From: Streptomyces africanus
GTDB lineage: Bacteria; Actinomycetota; Actinomycetes; Streptomycetales; Streptomycetaceae
Direction: 5' to 3'
Length of the DNA stretch: 64,000 bases
Assembly (NCBI RefSeq): GCF_002150735.1
Contig: NZ_MUKA01000021.1
Span: 16,012 to 80,011, forward strand
Made by a program: the position numbers and the translations under genes. Numbering within the stretch: position 1 is the first letter of the stretch; each line of letters opens with the position of its first letter. The notes below the pieces were generated by a model. That model ran no database searches. It saw only the letters and a list, made by a program, of their open reading frames with translations, and had not been told where the DNA came from. Below are positions 25,336-32,627 of this stretch, piece after piece.

Positions 25336-26228
25336 ACACCTACCGCCCCGAACAGGACTTCCTCCCGCCGCCGGTCCCCCTCACCGTCACCCCGGCCACC
25401 CCCGAGCCGGGCCAGACCGTGACCCTGACCGCCACCCTCAAGAACACCACCGCCATCACACTGCGCGGCACCGTTCTCTACCTCGCCGTGGGCGACCTCG
25501 CGAAGTCGGACGACCTGGGCGACATCGCGCCCGGGCGGTCGGCCACCCGCACCTGGAAGACCAGGCTCCCCGACGACGCCGAAGGAGTGGTCCCCTGCAT
25601 CGCGCACGCGCTCTTCGACGTGCACGAGAACGGATCCGACTGCACCCGCGCGACCTCGTCGCTGAAACTGCCGTACAGGTCGCTGGCCGGTGCCTTCGAC
25701 AACGCCGGCATCTCCTCCGACGACGCCACCACCACCGCCGACATCGACGGCTCGCGGTCCAGCCTGTCCGCCGAGGCACTGGCCTCGGTCGGACTGACTC
25801 CCGGGGCCCCGGTCAGCTACGGCGGGACGACCTTCACCTGGCCGGACACCAAGCCCGGGGCCAAGGACAACGTGGTGTCCTCCGGGCAGACCGTACGGCT
25901 GTCCGGCACCGGCTCACGGCTGGCCTTCATCGGCACCTCCACCTGGGGCGACGGCAAGGGCGACGGCAAGGTCGTCTACGCCGACGGCACCGAGCAGGCG
26001 TTCTCGGTCGACGTCCCCGACTGGTACGGGAGGAACTCCTCCGCCGCGGTGGTGCTGCCCTACCGCAACACCCCCAGCGGCCGGGACGACAACCCCGTCA
26101 GCCTGTTCACCTTCGGCGTCGATCTGACGGCCGGCAAGGAGCTGCGCTCCGTGGTTCTGCCCAAGGTCAGCGACGGCATCCAGTCGGGCGTCGCCGCCCT
26201 GCACATCTTCGCCATGACGATCAACTGA
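25332..26228 (+). CDS. Non-catalytic beta-sandwich protein, unrecognised C-terminal module
   Basis: Predicted 298 residues, translationally coupled to the gene before it (ATGA). Residues ~15-115 repeat the Ig-like domain of that protein (LTVTPATPEPGQTVTLTATLKN, a Cys pair in PCIAHALFDVHENGSDC). Residues ~120-298 form a different beta-rich domain (AGISSDDATTTADIDG, LSGTGSRLAFIGTSTWGDG) of a kind I have seen as an accessory domain in actinobacterial glycosidases, though I cannot name the family. No signal peptide is apparent. With its neighbour it looks like a split pair of accessory binding domains. Confidence 0.7.
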   Translation: MNTYRPEQDFLPPPVPLTVTPATPEPGQTVTLTATLKNTTAITLRGTVLYLAVGDLAKSDDLGDIAPGRSATRTWKTRLPDDAEGVVPCIAHALFDVHENGSDCTRATSSLKLPYRSLAGAFDNAGISSDDATTTADIDGSRSSLSAEALASVGLTPGAPVSYGGTTFTWPDTKPGAKDNVVSSGQTVRLSGTGSRLAFIGTSTWGDGKGDGKVVYADGTEQAFSVDVPDWYGRNSSAAVVLPYRNTPSGRDDNPVSLFTFGVDLTAGKELRSVVLPKVSDGIQSGVAALHIFAMTIN

Positions 26229-26247
26229 GCTCTGCGGAAGGACGTTC

Positions 26248-29200
26248 ATGCACGACAACCGAGACGACCTGGGCATCACAGGTGTCACCCGCAGACGTAT
26301 CCTCACCGGCGCGGTCGTGCTGGGCGGCGCCGCGCTGCTCCCCCGCCCGCAGGGCGCGTACGCCGCCGGCGGCACCCCGTTCGACAGCGCGCCCGCCGCG
26401 GCCGCGCTGAAGCGGCTGCTTCCCGACCACTACCAGCAGCTCACCCTGCGGGCCCTCGACGCCGGCACCGACCGCTTCCGGGTCACCGGCCGGGCCGGGC
26501 AGATCACGGTGGAGGGCACCAGCCCCGCCGTGCTGCTCGCGGGCGTGCACACCTACCTGCGGCGGACCGCGCACGCCTCCGTCTCCTGGACCGGCGAGCA
26601 GCTGAACCTGCCACGCATCCTCCCCGCGCCGGCCGGGGAGATCACGGAAACGGCCAACGTGCCGCACCGCTTCGCCTTCAACGACACCAACGAGGGCTAC
26701 ACCGGCGCCTACCGCGACTGGGACGCCTGGCAGTACGAGCTGGACGTGCTGGCCGCGCACGGAGTCAACCGGGTCCTCGTCTACATCGGCGGCGACGCCG
26801 TCTACTACGACACGTTCCGTCAGTTCGGCTACACCGACGCCGAGATGCGCGCCTGGATCCCGGCCCCGGCCCACCAGCCCTGGTGGCTGTTGCAGAACAT
26901 GTCGGGCTTCGGCGGGCCGGTCTCGCGGCAGCTCATCGAGAAGCGTGCCGCGCTCGCCGGGAAGATCGTCGACCGGATACGTGACCTGGGCATGACGCCG
27001 GTGCTGCCGGGCTACTACGGCAGTGTCCCGGACGACTTCCCCGCCAAGCACGGCGGGGACGCGAAGGTGGTGGCGCAGGGCGACTGGGGCGCCTTCAAGC
27101 GCCCCGACTGGCTCGACCCGCGCACCACGGCCTTCGACGACGTGGCCGCCGCTTTCTACCGTGCCCAGAAGGAGCGGTTCGGCGCGAGCACGATGTACAA
27201 GATGGACCTGCTGCACGAGGGCGGCAACGCCGGTGACGTGCCGGTGGGCGAGGCCGCGGGGGCCGTCGAGGCGGCGTTGCAGAAGGCCCGCCCCGGGGCC
27301 GTCTGGGCGATCCTCGGCTGGCAGAACAACCCGGCCAGGGAGCTGCTCGACGGCGTCGACAAGCGCCGGATGCTGATCGTGGACGGTCTGTCGGACCGCT
27401 ACACCACCGTCACGGACCGGGAGAGCGACTGGGGCGGCACCCCGTACGCCTTCGGCAGCATCTGGAACTTCGGCGGCCACACCCCGATCGGCGCCAACGC
27501 CCCGGACTGGGTGGAGCAGTACCCCAAGTGGCGTGACAAGAAGGGCAGTTCGCTCGCGGGTATCGCTGCGATGCCGGAAGCCGCCGACAACAACGCGCCC
27601 GCCCTCGCCCTCCTCACCGACCTGGCCTGGACACCCGGCACCGTCGACCTGGACGACTGGTTCGCCGCGTACGCCCTCTCCCGCTACGGCGGCCCGGACC
27701 GGCATGCCGCCGCGGCCTGGCAGACGATCCGCGACACCGCGTACAACATGTCCCGCGCGGACGGCTGGAGCGAGGCACCCGACGGACTGTTCGGCGCCCG
27801 CCCCAGCCTGACCGCGAACAAGGCCGCCGCCTGGGGACCGGAGAAGGATCGCTACGACACCACGGCCTTCGACGCCGCCCTCACCGAACTCCTCGCGGTG
27901 CGAGCGGAGTTGAGGGACAGCTCGTCCTACCGGTACGACGTCGTCGACGTGGCCCGGCAGGTCCTGTCCAACCGCAGCCGGGTCCTGCTGCCGCAGATCA
28001 AGGCCGCACACGACGCCGGGGACAAGGCCCTGTTCGGCAGGCTGACCAAGACCTGGCTGGTCTGGATGGACCTCCTCGACGACCTGCTCGCGACCTCCGG
28101 CCCGCATCTGCTCGGGCGGTGGCTCGCCGACGCGCGCTCCTGGGGCGCCGACCGGGCCGAGAAGGACCGCCTGGAATACGACGTCCGCTCCCTCATCACC
28201 ACCTGGGGCGGACGCAAGAGCAGCGAGGAGGGCCTGCACGACTACGCGAACCGGGAGTGGTCCGGACTGGTCGGCGGCCTGTACCGCACCCGCTGGCAGA
28301 CGTACTTCGACGCGCTCGCCACGGGCAAGGACCCGGCGACGATCGACTGGTTCGCCCTGGAGGACCGCTGGGCACACGCGCACGAGACGTACCCGACCGA
28401 TCCCCACGGCTCCTCTTACACCCTGGCCCGCAACGTGCGCGACCTGCTCGCCGCCACTCCCTACCAGGCGGCCCTCACGGCGGGGGCCGACCGGGGAGCG
28501 GTCGCCGAGGGCACGCCCGCGACGGTGACGGTCACCTTCACCAACAGGAACGGGTTCGCGGCGGCACGCGACGTGGCCCTCTCCGTCACCGCACCCGAGG
28601 GCATGACGGTGAAGCCGCTCGATCCGGTGCGCACGGCGTCGGTGGCGTCGGGGAAGACGTTCGCCGCCCGCTTCGAGGTCTCTCTGGCCGGTCAGCCCAC
28701 GGAACTGGTCGGCCGGGTCGTCGCGGCGGCGGCGTACGCGGGCGGCGGGAAGGCGGTGGCGCCGGTACGGCTGATGGCCGCGGCCGGGGTCGGCGACCCG
28801 TACCGCACGGTCTCCTACAACGACGCGGTGTTCGGCCAGGCCGGCGACGAGATCGCCATCGAGGGCGCGGGGGCCGACCTGTGGGGCGGCACCAACGAGT
28901 TCGGGGCGGTGTACCGGGCGGGCGCGTGCAAGGACGGAACGGTGGCCCAGGTCACGGTCACGTCCCAGGACGCGTCCGGGGGCTGGGCACGGGCGGGCCT
29001 CATGGTCCGCGACGACCTCGGCACCCAGGGGAGCGCGGGCTATGTGAACCTGGCGGTCACACCGTCCAACGGCTGTGCGCTGAGCTGGGACGCGGACGGT
29101 GACGGCCGTTTCGACTCGATCGAACTGTCGGGCTCCTTCACCGCTCCGGTGCGGCTGCGGCTGACCCGGTCCGGGACCTCGTACACCGGGGAGGCCAGCA

Positions 29201-29346
29201 CGGACGGCGTCACCTGGACGACCGTGGGCACGGCCACACCCGCGGGCGCGTCCGCCGCACAGGACGTCGGGGTCTTCATGACCGCGGCCAACGGCTGGAC
29301 CGACGGACGGGGCATCGCCACGTTCGACGGATTCACGGTGGCCTGA
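26248..29346 (+). CDS. Tat-exported GH89 alpha-N-acetylglucosaminidase
   Basis: Predicted 1032-residue enzyme of the NAGLU family, which releases terminal alpha-linked GlcNAc. A Tat signal (TRRRILTGAVVLGGAALL) is followed by the N-terminal domain (~45-130), the barrel (RFAFNDTNEGYTGAYRDWDAWQYELDVLAAHGVNRVLV near 148-185) and the helical C-terminal domain to ~720. A NEW3-type domain (~735-830) and a diverged copy of the shared C-terminal module (~846-1032) follow. The length, about 300 residues longer than a bare NAGLU, is explained by these additions. ATG 26248 has GGAAGGA upstream. Bacterial GH89 enzymes act on GlcNAc-alpha-1,4-Gal caps of gastric mucin and on heparan-type ends. It is the last gene of the enzyme run. 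Confidence 0.9.
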   Translation: MHDNRDDLGITGVTRRRILTGAVVLGGAALLPRPQGAYAAGGTPFDSAPAAAALKRLLPDHYQQLTLRALDAGTDRFRVTGRAGQITVEGTSPAVLLAGVHTYLRRTAHASVSWTGEQLNLPRILPAPAGEITETANVPHRFAFNDTNEGYTGAYRDWDAWQYELDVLAAHGVNRVLVYIGGDAVYYDTFRQFGYTDAEMRAWIPAPAHQPWWLLQNMSGFGGPVSRQLIEKRAALAGKIVDRIRDLGMTPVLPGYYGSVPDDFPAKHGGDAKVVAQGDWGAFKRPDWLDPRTTAFDDVAAAFYRAQKERFGASTMYKMDLLHEGGNAGDVPVGEAAGAVEAALQKARPGAVWAILGWQNNPARELLDGVDKRRMLIVDGLSDRYTTVTDRESDWGGTPYAFGSIWNFGGHTPIGANAPDWVEQYPKWRDKKGSSLAGIAAMPEAADNNAPALALLTDLAWTPGTVDLDDWFAAYALSRYGGPDRHAAAAWQTIRDTAYNMSRADGWSEAPDGLFGARPSLTANKAAAWGPEKDRYDTTAFDAALTELLAVRAELRDSSSYRYDVVDVARQVLSNRSRVLLPQIKAAHDAGDKALFGRLTKTWLVWMDLLDDLLATSGPHLLGRWLADARSWGADRAEKDRLEYDVRSLITTWGGRKSSEEGLHDYANREWSGLVGGLYRTRWQTYFDALATGKDPATIDWFALEDRWAHAHETYPTDPHGSSYTLARNVRDLLAATPYQAALTAGADRGAVAEGTPATVTVTFTNRNGFAAARDVALSVTAPEGMTVKPLDPVRTASVASGKTFAARFEVSLAGQPTELVGRVVAAAAYAGGGKAVAPVRLMAAAGVGDPYRTVSYNDAVFGQAGDEIAIEGAGADLWGGTNEFGAVYRAGACKDGTVAQVTVTSQDASGGWARAGLMVRDDLGTQGSAGYVNLAVTPSNGCALSWDADGDGRFDSIELSGSFTAPVRLRLTRSGTSYTGEASTDGVTWTTVGTATPAGASAAQDVGVFMTAANGWTDGRGIATFDGFTVA

Positions 29347-29376
29347 TGTCGCAGTGGCCGTAGCCAGGACCTGCCG

Positions 29377-29761
29377 TTATCCGGAGAGGACGTCCCCCGT
29401 TTCCTGGGCGCGGGACAGCAGGCGGTACTGCGCGCTGCCGACCAGCAGTTCGTCGTGGGTGCCCGTGGCGACGACGCGGCCCGCGTCGAGGACGATGATC
29501 AGATCCGCGGCGCGGATCGTCGACATGCGGTGGGCGATCACCAGCAGCGTGCACTCGTCCGCGGTCTCCCGGATCGACCTGCGGAGCGCCACCTCGCTGA
29601 CCGCGTCCAGATGGGCGGTCGGCTCGTCCAGCAGGAGCAGGCGTGGCCGGGTCAGCAGGGCACGGGCGATCGCGATCCGCTGGCGCTCGCCACCGGAGAG
29701 CGCCATGCCGTGCTCGCCGGTGGCGGTGTCGAGGCCCGCGGGAGGCGGTCGACCAGGTCCG
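29377..29761 (-). pseudogene. ABC transporter C-terminal remnant (probable lasso exporter)
   Basis: Only the end of an ABC exporter ATPase domain is left: [16 protein letters not shown] (signature), [12 protein letters not shown] (Walker B), the VIAHRMST H-loop and a normal C-terminus. Membrane domain and Walker A are missing. Upstream of the ATG at 29706 the reading continues in a familiar way ([10 protein letters not shown]). Further upstream, a DLVDRLP segment lies in another frame, so a one-base loss near 29742 has also occurred. The fragment abuts a cyclase N-terminus at about 29762. Position and strand suit the D gene of a lasso-peptide cluster. Confidence 0.7.
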
Positions 29762-29965
29762 TGCCGCGATCTTCATCTGGCCTGCCTCACCGACGGTCAG
29801 GGCACGGGGCGACCAGTCGCCGAGCAGCCAGGGCCGACCCGATGGGTGGCCGACCTCCTGTGCCGCCCGGCCGCGGAGTGCGGCGCCGGTCCGGACCGCC
29901 GAAGCGCAGTCCGGAAGGACGACGACCCAGCCCGGCCGCTCGCCGGAATCGGGAAAATCAGCCAT
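29762..29965 (-). pseudogene. N-terminal remnant of lasso-peptide cyclase (asparagine synthetase-like)
   Basis: The first ~68 codons from ATG 29965 read MADFPDSGERPGWVVVLPD, then GHPSGRPWLLGDWSP and [13 protein letters not shown]. The HPSGRPW(L/I)xGxW pattern and the following strand are what I recall from the N-terminal glutaminase-like domain of actinobacterial lasso cyclases, which are normally ~600 residues. The sequence then switches abruptly to the end of an ABC ATPase. The synthetase domain and the RRE and protease genes that should follow are absent. It lies 104 bases after the precursor gene on the same strand. A short hairpin (29971-29986) precedes it. Confidence 0.6.
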
Positions 29966-30069
29966 GCCGGCGTCCTGCCTGGAGGACCTGCCGTCCGGTG
30001 ATCACAGAATCTGGGCGGAGGGACCCGCGTCCCACCGCCACAAGGGGGTGCTCGGGCGAGAAGGGAGGC

Positions 30070-30183
30070 TCAGAAGAACCTCCTCCTGAAGAACCAGAAC
30101 CGTTCCGGTCCATCCCTGAAGCCGATACCGGTCTTGCGGAAAGTACCGGCCGCGGTCAGCGTCGGGCGCTCGTAAGTGCGCAT
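30070..30183 (-). CDS. Candidate lasso-peptide precursor (37 aa)
   Basis: A 37-codon gene with the full actinobacterial lasso leader pattern YxxPxLxxxGxFxxTx: Tyr4, Pro7, Leu9, Gly13, Phe15 and Thr18. In this class the core normally starts two residues after the conserved Thr, giving IGFRDGPERFWFFRRRFF. Glu8 is then correctly placed to form an 8-residue macrolactam ring with Ile1; a start at Gly2 would give a 7-residue ring. The tail is aromatic and triple-Arg, with bulky Phe/Trp residues able to lock the thread. The ribosome site is weak (GGTG about 9-12 bases before the ATG). It begins 17 bases after the GNAT stop and is followed by a cyclase remnant, the usual A-C order. Whether it can be matured is doubtful, because the cyclase, RRE and protease are not intact here. 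Confidence 0.7.
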   Translation of the reverse strand: MRTYERPTLTAAGTFRKTGIGFRDGPERFWFFRRRFF

Positions 30184-30200
30184 GTCGTGACACCGGCGCG

Positions 30201-30722
30201 TCACCAATTCCTCACCAGGACCCGCGCGTTGCGCCGCGGGTCAAGCGACTCTGCCCAGGGCCGCGGCGCCAGGCGCGCGGCCGTGGGCGTGAAGCCGTAG
30301 CGGAGGAACAGCCCGCCACCTCCGGTGGTCGCCGTGAACAGGGCGGAGAGCGGCCGGGCGCGGGCCGTGGCCAGGACCGCCAGCAGCAGCCCGGCTCCCG
30401 CTCCGCTCCCCTGCCGGTGCTCCGCCACGCAGAAGTTGTAGACGACGCCCACGGGTCCGCCCTTCCCCTGGGCGGCCGGATACGCGCGCAGGCCCACGCC
30501 TCCGTCGAGGGTGCCGTCGGGGGCCTCCAGCACGAGGAAGTCCGCAGCGCGGGCGGCGTAGAGCGAGACGGGTCGCGGCCGTAACGCCCCCGAGTGCACG
30601 AAGGGTCGGGACAGGGCCGCGAGTGCGGCGGCGTCCTCCGGGCGGGCGGGGCGTACGACCGAGGTCGTCGTGAGAGGAGCGCGCGGCAGCGGCGGTGCCG
30701 TGGACGGCGTAACCGTGTTCAA
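30201..30722 (-). CDS. GNAT-family N-acetyltransferase
   Basis: Predicted 173-residue acyl-CoA-dependent acetyltransferase. The fold markers are a VVRPARPEDAAALAALS N-terminus, the strand-4 GVVYNFCVAEHRQGSGAGAGLL acetyl-CoA loop near residues 92-113 (R/Q-x-x-G-x-G/A type) and a GLFLRYGFTP C-terminal strand. The only plausible start is a TTG at 30722, which overlaps the stop of the amidohydrolase (TTGA). The gene is therefore translationally coupled to the MbtH-amidohydrolase unit. The substrate is unknown; acetylation of an amine related to ornithine or to the siderophore pathway is possible but unproven. Confidence 0.8.
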   Translation of the reverse strand: MNTVTPSTAPPLPRAPLTTTSVVRPARPEDAAALAALSRPFVHSGALRPRPVSLYAARAADFLVLEAPDGTLDGGVGLRAYPAAQGKGGPVGVVYNFCVAEHRQGSGAGAGLLLAVLATARARPLSALFTATTGGGGLFLRYGFTPTAARLAPRPWAESLDPRRNARVLVRNW

Positions 30723-32317
30723 GGCGTCCCTGCCCCGCTTCCGGATCCGCCGTCGCGTCGATCACGGCCGTCGACGTATGTCGCCACCACCTCGATGCCG
30801 CCGATGCGGGCGGGGTCGACGCGCCACGGGTCGTCGCCGAGCACCACCAGGTCGGCGCGCTTGCCCGGGGAGAGGCTGCCGGCGCTGTCCTCCCAGTGGC
30901 AGGCGTAGGCACCGGCGACGGTGTAGGCGCGCACCGCCTCGTCCACGGTGATGCCCTCGTCCGGGCCGATCACCCGGCCGGACTCGGAGGCGCGTTCGAC
31001 CATGAACTGGACGGCCCGCAGCGGGGATCCGTCGGTGACCGGCCGGTCGGAGCTGCCGACGAGGGTGATGCCGTGGTCCAGGAATCCCTTGCCCCGGTAC
31101 AGCCACGGCGCGCGCTCCTCACCCATGATCGCCGCGTAGTCGTCGCCGAAGTACCGCAGGAAGTTGGGCTGGACGACGGCGCTCACGCCGAGTTGCGCCA
31201 TGCGCGAGAGCTGGTCGGGGCGGATGAGGCCCGCGTGTTCGACGCGGTGCCGGACGCCGTGGCGCGGGCGGAGGCGCTGGGCCCGTTCCAGGGCGTCCAG
31301 GGCGACGTCGGCCGCGCGGTCGCCGATCGCGTGCACGGCGAGCTGCCAGCCGGCGAGGTGGCCGTCCACGATGAGGTCCGTGAGCGTCTCGGGATCCTCC
31401 TGCAACTGCCCGGTATGGTCGAGCCCTTCGTACGGACTGCTCAGCGCGGCCGTACGGGCCATCATGCCGCCGTCGGTGTAGACCTTCAGGGCGCCGACGG
31501 AGAGCCAGTCGTCGCCCAGGCCCGTGCGCAGGCCGAGGCCGAGGGCCCTGGGAATGCCGTCGGCCTCGTGTGCGGCGACGGGCCGCAGCCGGTCGGCGGC
31601 GACCATGAGCTGCACGCGTAGCGGCAACAGGCCTTTCTCACGGGCGAGTTGGTAGGCGCCGAGTTCGACGGGGCTGTGCCCGAACAGGGCACCTCCGATG
31701 CCTGCCTCGGCGCAGGCGGTGACACCTTCGGCGACGCAGGTCCGGGCGGCGCGTCCGATCGCCTCGGCGAGCTCCTCCTGGGAGTACGGCAGACGCAGGG
31801 CGCGGGCGGCGCCCATCGCGCCCTCGGCGAAGAAGCCGTTCTCGTGGGGGACATCGGCGGGGAGCAGGTCCAGGACGGCGGTGTTGACGACGCAGCCGTG
31901 TCCGGAGTCGTGCAGCACGAACACCTTGCGTCCGTGGCTCACCCGGTCCAGTTCGGCGGCCGTCAGATGGCGGCCCAGGGCCCGCTGGTCGTATCCGGCG
32001 ATGCTGACCCAGGCGCCGGGCGAGGCCGTGCCGCGGACGGCTTCCGCAACGACGGCCAGGACCTCGTCGATCCGCGTGCGGCCCGCGATGCTCGGCGTGT
32101 TCTGCTTGAACCCGGTCCAGGCGAGGTGCACATGGGCGTCGATGAACCCGGGCAGCACGGTGGCGCCCTGAAGGTCGATCACCTCCCGTGCGGGCAGCGA
32201 GGTCACGGCCTCGTCGAGGCCGACGATCCGGCCCCGCCAGATGCCCAGGTCGTGGGCGACGGGGTGGTCCGGGTCCATGGTGACGAAGCGGGCGTTCGTC
32301 AGTCTGGTGCAGAGCAT
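30719..32317 (-). CDS. YtcJ-like metal-dependent amidohydrolase
   Basis: Predicted 532-residue amidohydrolase-3 enzyme of the amidohydrolase superfamily. Metal and catalytic signatures are in order: PGFIDAHVHL near residue 60, a carboxylatable Lys region (GALKVYTDGGM near 285), AVHAIGDRA near 335, RVEHAGL near 365 and the late Asp in VGSSDRPV near 420. This is the usual length for the YtcJ group, whose natural substrates are mostly unknown. ATG 32317 is six bases after the mbtH stop, and the gene overlaps the GNAT gene, so all three are probably read from the iron box at 32559. It may hydrolyse a siderophore-related amide or formamide; that is inference from position. Confidence 0.82.
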   Translation of the reverse strand: MLCTRLTNARFVTMDPDHPVAHDLGIWRGRIVGLDEAVTSLPAREVIDLQGATVLPGFIDAHVHLAWTGFKQNTPSIAGRTRIDEVLAVVAEAVRGTASPGAWVSIAGYDQRALGRHLTAAELDRVSHGRKVFVLHDSGHGCVVNTAVLDLLPADVPHENGFFAEGAMGAARALRLPYSQEELAEAIGRAARTCVAEGVTACAEAGIGGALFGHSPVELGAYQLAREKGLLPLRVQLMVAADRLRPVAAHEADGIPRALGLGLRTGLGDDWLSVGALKVYTDGGMMARTAALSSPYEGLDHTGQLQEDPETLTDLIVDGHLAGWQLAVHAIGDRAADVALDALERAQRLRPRHGVRHRVEHAGLIRPDQLSRMAQLGVSAVVQPNFLRYFGDDYAAIMGEERAPWLYRGKGFLDHGITLVGSSDRPVTDGSPLRAVQFMVERASESGRVIGPDEGITVDEAVRAYTVAGAYACHWEDSAGSLSPGKRADLVVLGDDPWRVDPARIGGIEVVATYVDGRDRRDGGSGSGAGTP

Positions 32318-32323
32318 CGGGCG

Positions 32324-32536
32324 TCAGGCGTCGAGGGACTCGGCGAGGGAACGGGGGCGCAGGTCCGTCCAGTTGGCCTCGACGTACTCCAGGCAGGCCT
32401 CCCGGGTGTTCTCCTCGAAGGCGATCGTCCAGCCCCCGGGCACGTCCGCGAAGGACGGCCAGAGCGAGTGCTGGCCCTCGTCGTTCACGAGGACGAGGAA
32501 ACGGCCGTCGGCGTCGTCGAAGGGGTTGGTGCTCAT
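32324..32536 (-). CDS. cchK: MbtH-like protein of the siderophore NRPS
   Basis: Predicted 70-residue MbtH-family chaperone that binds and activates NRPS adenylation domains. The family signature is complete: NPFDD, the [17 protein letters not shown] block, the second Trp in PGGW and the C-terminal [10 protein letters not shown] motif with its Trp. ATG 32536 has AGGAGG nine bases upstream. It diverges from the esterase gene across an iron box and matches the cchK position of the coelichelin cluster. Confidence 0.95.
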   Translation of the reverse strand: MSTNPFDDADGRFLVLVNDEGQHSLWPSFADVPGGWTIAFEENTREACLEYVEANWTDLRPRSLAESLDA

Positions 32537-32558
32537 GTGCCGGTGCCTCCTATGAAAA

Positions 32559-32577
32559 TTAGGTTAGGCTCGCCTAA
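32559..32577. promoter_or_regulatory. Iron box (DmdR/IdeR-type operator) between cchK and cchJ
   Basis: TTAGGTTAGGCTCGCCTAA matches the 19-base actinobacterial iron box (TTAGGTTAGGCTAACCTAA) at nearly every position. A second partial copy (GAGCTTAGCCTTCT) follows at about 32587-32600. Its position between divergent genes means one DmdR site can repress both when iron is plentiful. Confidence 0.92.
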
Positions 32578-32627
32578 TCGCAAGTGAGCTTAGCCTTCTC
32601 GCTTTCCGCTCCACAAGGAGACGTCGC

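Noticed and set aside
30002..30193. A 63-codon minus-strand frame overlapping the lasso precursor
   Set aside because: It is another frame with Arg/Leu/Pro-rich composition; the 37-codon frame has the full lasso leader pattern and a proper core.
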